The notes under the pieces: generated by a model
What the model was told of the DNA's origin: nothing
Database searches by the model: none
Seen by the model: only the letters and a program-made list of their open reading frames with translations
Source: Aeromicrobium phragmitis
GTDB lineage: Bacteria; Actinomycetota; Actinomycetes; Propionibacteriales; Nocardioidaceae
Direction: 5' to 3'
Length of the DNA stretch: 64,000 nucleotides
Assembly: GCF_003674095.1 (NCBI RefSeq)
Contig: NZ_RDBF01000005.1
Location: forward strand, 1-64,000
Translations under genes and position numbers: made by a program
Shown here: positions 62,926 through 64,000 of the stretch, in pieces
Numbering within the stretch: the first letter of the stretch is position 1
Layout: the number at the start of each line of letters is the position of its first letter

Positions 62926-64000
62926 TCACCCGCCGAGGGAGGCTTGGGCCACCCAGCTCGCGTGGAGGCGCGCGTACACGCCATCGGCCTTGACGAGGTC
63001 GCGATGATGGCCGTCCTCGACCAGTCGCCCCGCATCGAACACCAGCACCCGGTCGGCGTTCTCGGCCGTCGAGAGCCGATGCGCGATCGTGACACTCGTT
63101 CGTCCCTCGAGCAGGCGGTCGAGCGCCCGGGTCGCCCGCAGCTCGGTCTGCGGGTCGACGGCCGACGTCGCCTCGTCCAGAACGAGGAAGGCGGGATCGG
63201 CCAACGCCGAGCGGACGAGCGCGACGAGTTGACGCTCGCCGGCCGACAGCGACTCCCCTCGCTGCCCGACGGGTGTCTCCAGCCCTCGCGACAGGCCGGC
63301 GTACCAGTCGGCGAGACCGAGAGCCGCGATCGCCTCCTCCAGTTCGCCGTCGGTGGCACCGGAGCGGCCGTAGCGCAGGTTCTCGGCGAGCGTGGCGTCG
63401 AACAGGAAGCCCTCCTGCGGCACCATCAGCACGTGGCGGCGCAGCTCGGCGAAGCTCACCCGGGCGATGTCCACTCCGCCGAGCAGCACGTGGCCCTCGA
63501 CCGGGTCCATCAACCGCGTCAGCAGCTTGGCGAACGTGGTTTTACCCGAGCCGGTCTCCCCCACGATCGCCACCCGTTCCCGCGGCGCGATCTCGACGTC
63601 GACCTCGTGCAGTACGGGCGGGCCTCCGGGGTACGCGAAGGTGACCTTGTCGAACCGCGCGCCGAGGTCGCCGTCGGGCAGCCGAAGTCCGGTGTCGCCC
63701 GGGTCGACGACGTCGGCCGGCGTCTCGAGCAGCTCGATCACCCGGCGCCACGAGGCGATGGCGTTCTGCGCGTCGGAGATCACCTGCGTGGCCTGCTGCG
63801 CCGGCCCGGTGAACAGGCCGACGAGGAAGATGAACGCGATGACGGTGCCCATCGACAGCTGGTCGAGCATCCCGAGCCACAGGCCGATGCCGAGGACGCC
63901 CGCGTTCGCCAGTCCACCGACGATGATCGCGGAGCCGAAAGTGCCGGCCGTGATCGTCTGGGCCCGGATGTTGTTGCCGTAGTTGGTGCGGACCGCGTGG
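62926..64000 (-). CDS. ABC exporter, fused permease-ATPase (5' end cut by window edge)
   Basis: The C-terminal 357 residues of a multidrug/lipid-type half-transporter. The part nearest the right edge, from NYGNNIRAQTITAGTFGSAI to VIAFIFLVGLFTGPA, is the end of the membrane domain. The ATPase domain has Walker A VGETGSGKTTFA, the Q-loop VPQEGFLF, the signature ESLSAGERQL (with Ala in place of the second Gly) and Walker B FLVLDEATSAVD, then the switch His in TIAHRLS. The substrate is not predictable; such exporters often work as heterodimers, so a partner gene may lie beyond the window. Confidence 0.92.
   Translation of the reverse strand, partial: HAVRTNYGNNIRAQTITAGTFGSAIIVGGLANAGVLGIGLWLGMLDQLSMGTVIAFIFLVGLFTGPAQQATQVISDAQNAIASWRRVIELLETPADVVDPGDTGLRLPDGDLGARFDKVTFAYPGGPPVLHEVDVEIAPRERVAIVGETGSGKTTFAKLLTRLMDPVEGHVLLGGVDIARVSFAELRRHVLMVPQEGFLFDATLAENLRYGRSGATDGELEEAIAALGLADWYAGLSRGLETPVGQRGESLSAGERQLVALVRSALADPAFLVLDEATSAVDPQTELRATRALDRLLEGRTSVTIAHRLSTAENADRVLVFDAGRLVEDGHHRDLVKADGVYARLHASWVAQASLGG

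Overview
The window is a stretch of chromosome from a high-GC Gram-positive actinobacterium. Codon use, gene content and gene order (nrdR, a LysM gene and lexA together; hflX-dapF-miaA; hisI, TIGR02234, HGxxPAAW, trpC, trpB, trpA and lgt together) fit the Propionibacteriales/Nocardioidaceae, for example an Aeromicrobium- or Nocardioides-like organism. That placement is inference from gene content; no rRNA gene is present to confirm it. I found no tRNA, rRNA, CRISPR array, insertion sequence or intact prophage.

Layout. 1-5.4 kb: an SbcC/SbcD-like DNA-repair pair reads off the left edge, followed by a membrane protein, a TPR protein and an M50-type protease. 5.4-9.5 kb: tRNA-guanine transglycosylase with a queuosine-precursor transporter, a geranylgeranyl/menaquinone reductase-like flavoprotein and an aldo/keto reductase. 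9.5-9.9 kb: a cluster of interspersed palindromic repeats. 9.9-19.8 kb: exonuclease III, a secreted M6 protease, a cold shock protein, a lipoprotein sugar dehydrogenase, thioredoxin behind a SigR/SigH-like promoter, a CoA-transferase and an SNF2 helicase. 19.9-23.4 kb: a SigK/RskA unit with a membrane molybdo-oxidoreductase and a fasciclin lipoprotein, both behind SigK-like promoters. 23.4-28.3 kb: an iron island (HmuS-like protein and siderophore ABC importer) flanked by two DtxR/IdeR-like boxes. 28.3-36.7 kb: assorted metabolism, an orphan PD-(D/E)XK-type nuclease-like gene of lower GC, a decayed acyltransferase and phosphoglucomutase. 36.8-41.2 kb: a five-gene ESX/type VII-like cassette. 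41.4-45 kb: B12-dependent ribonucleotide reductase with NrdR and a tandem NrdR box. 45-47 kb: an ECF sigma factor whose frame runs without a stop into Dps. 47-49.4 kb: an SOS locus (LysM cell-division-inhibitor-like gene, YihY, LexA) with four LexA boxes. 49.4-55.5 kb: galE, dinG, hflX, dapF, miaA. 55.6-64 kb: a small antitoxin-like gene, then the lgt/trp/his cluster and half of an ABC exporter.

The regulatory sites are unusually easy to read: SigK, SigR/SigH, DtxR/IdeR, NrdR and LexA motifs each sit in front of the genes such regulators are expected to control, and many genes have a -10 hexamer 6-8 nt before the start codon, implying leaderless transcripts. The most promising items for new biology are the type VII-like cassette with its two duplicated membrane proteins, the sigma-Dps continuous frame with an internal Dps promoter, and the orphan nuclease-like gene.
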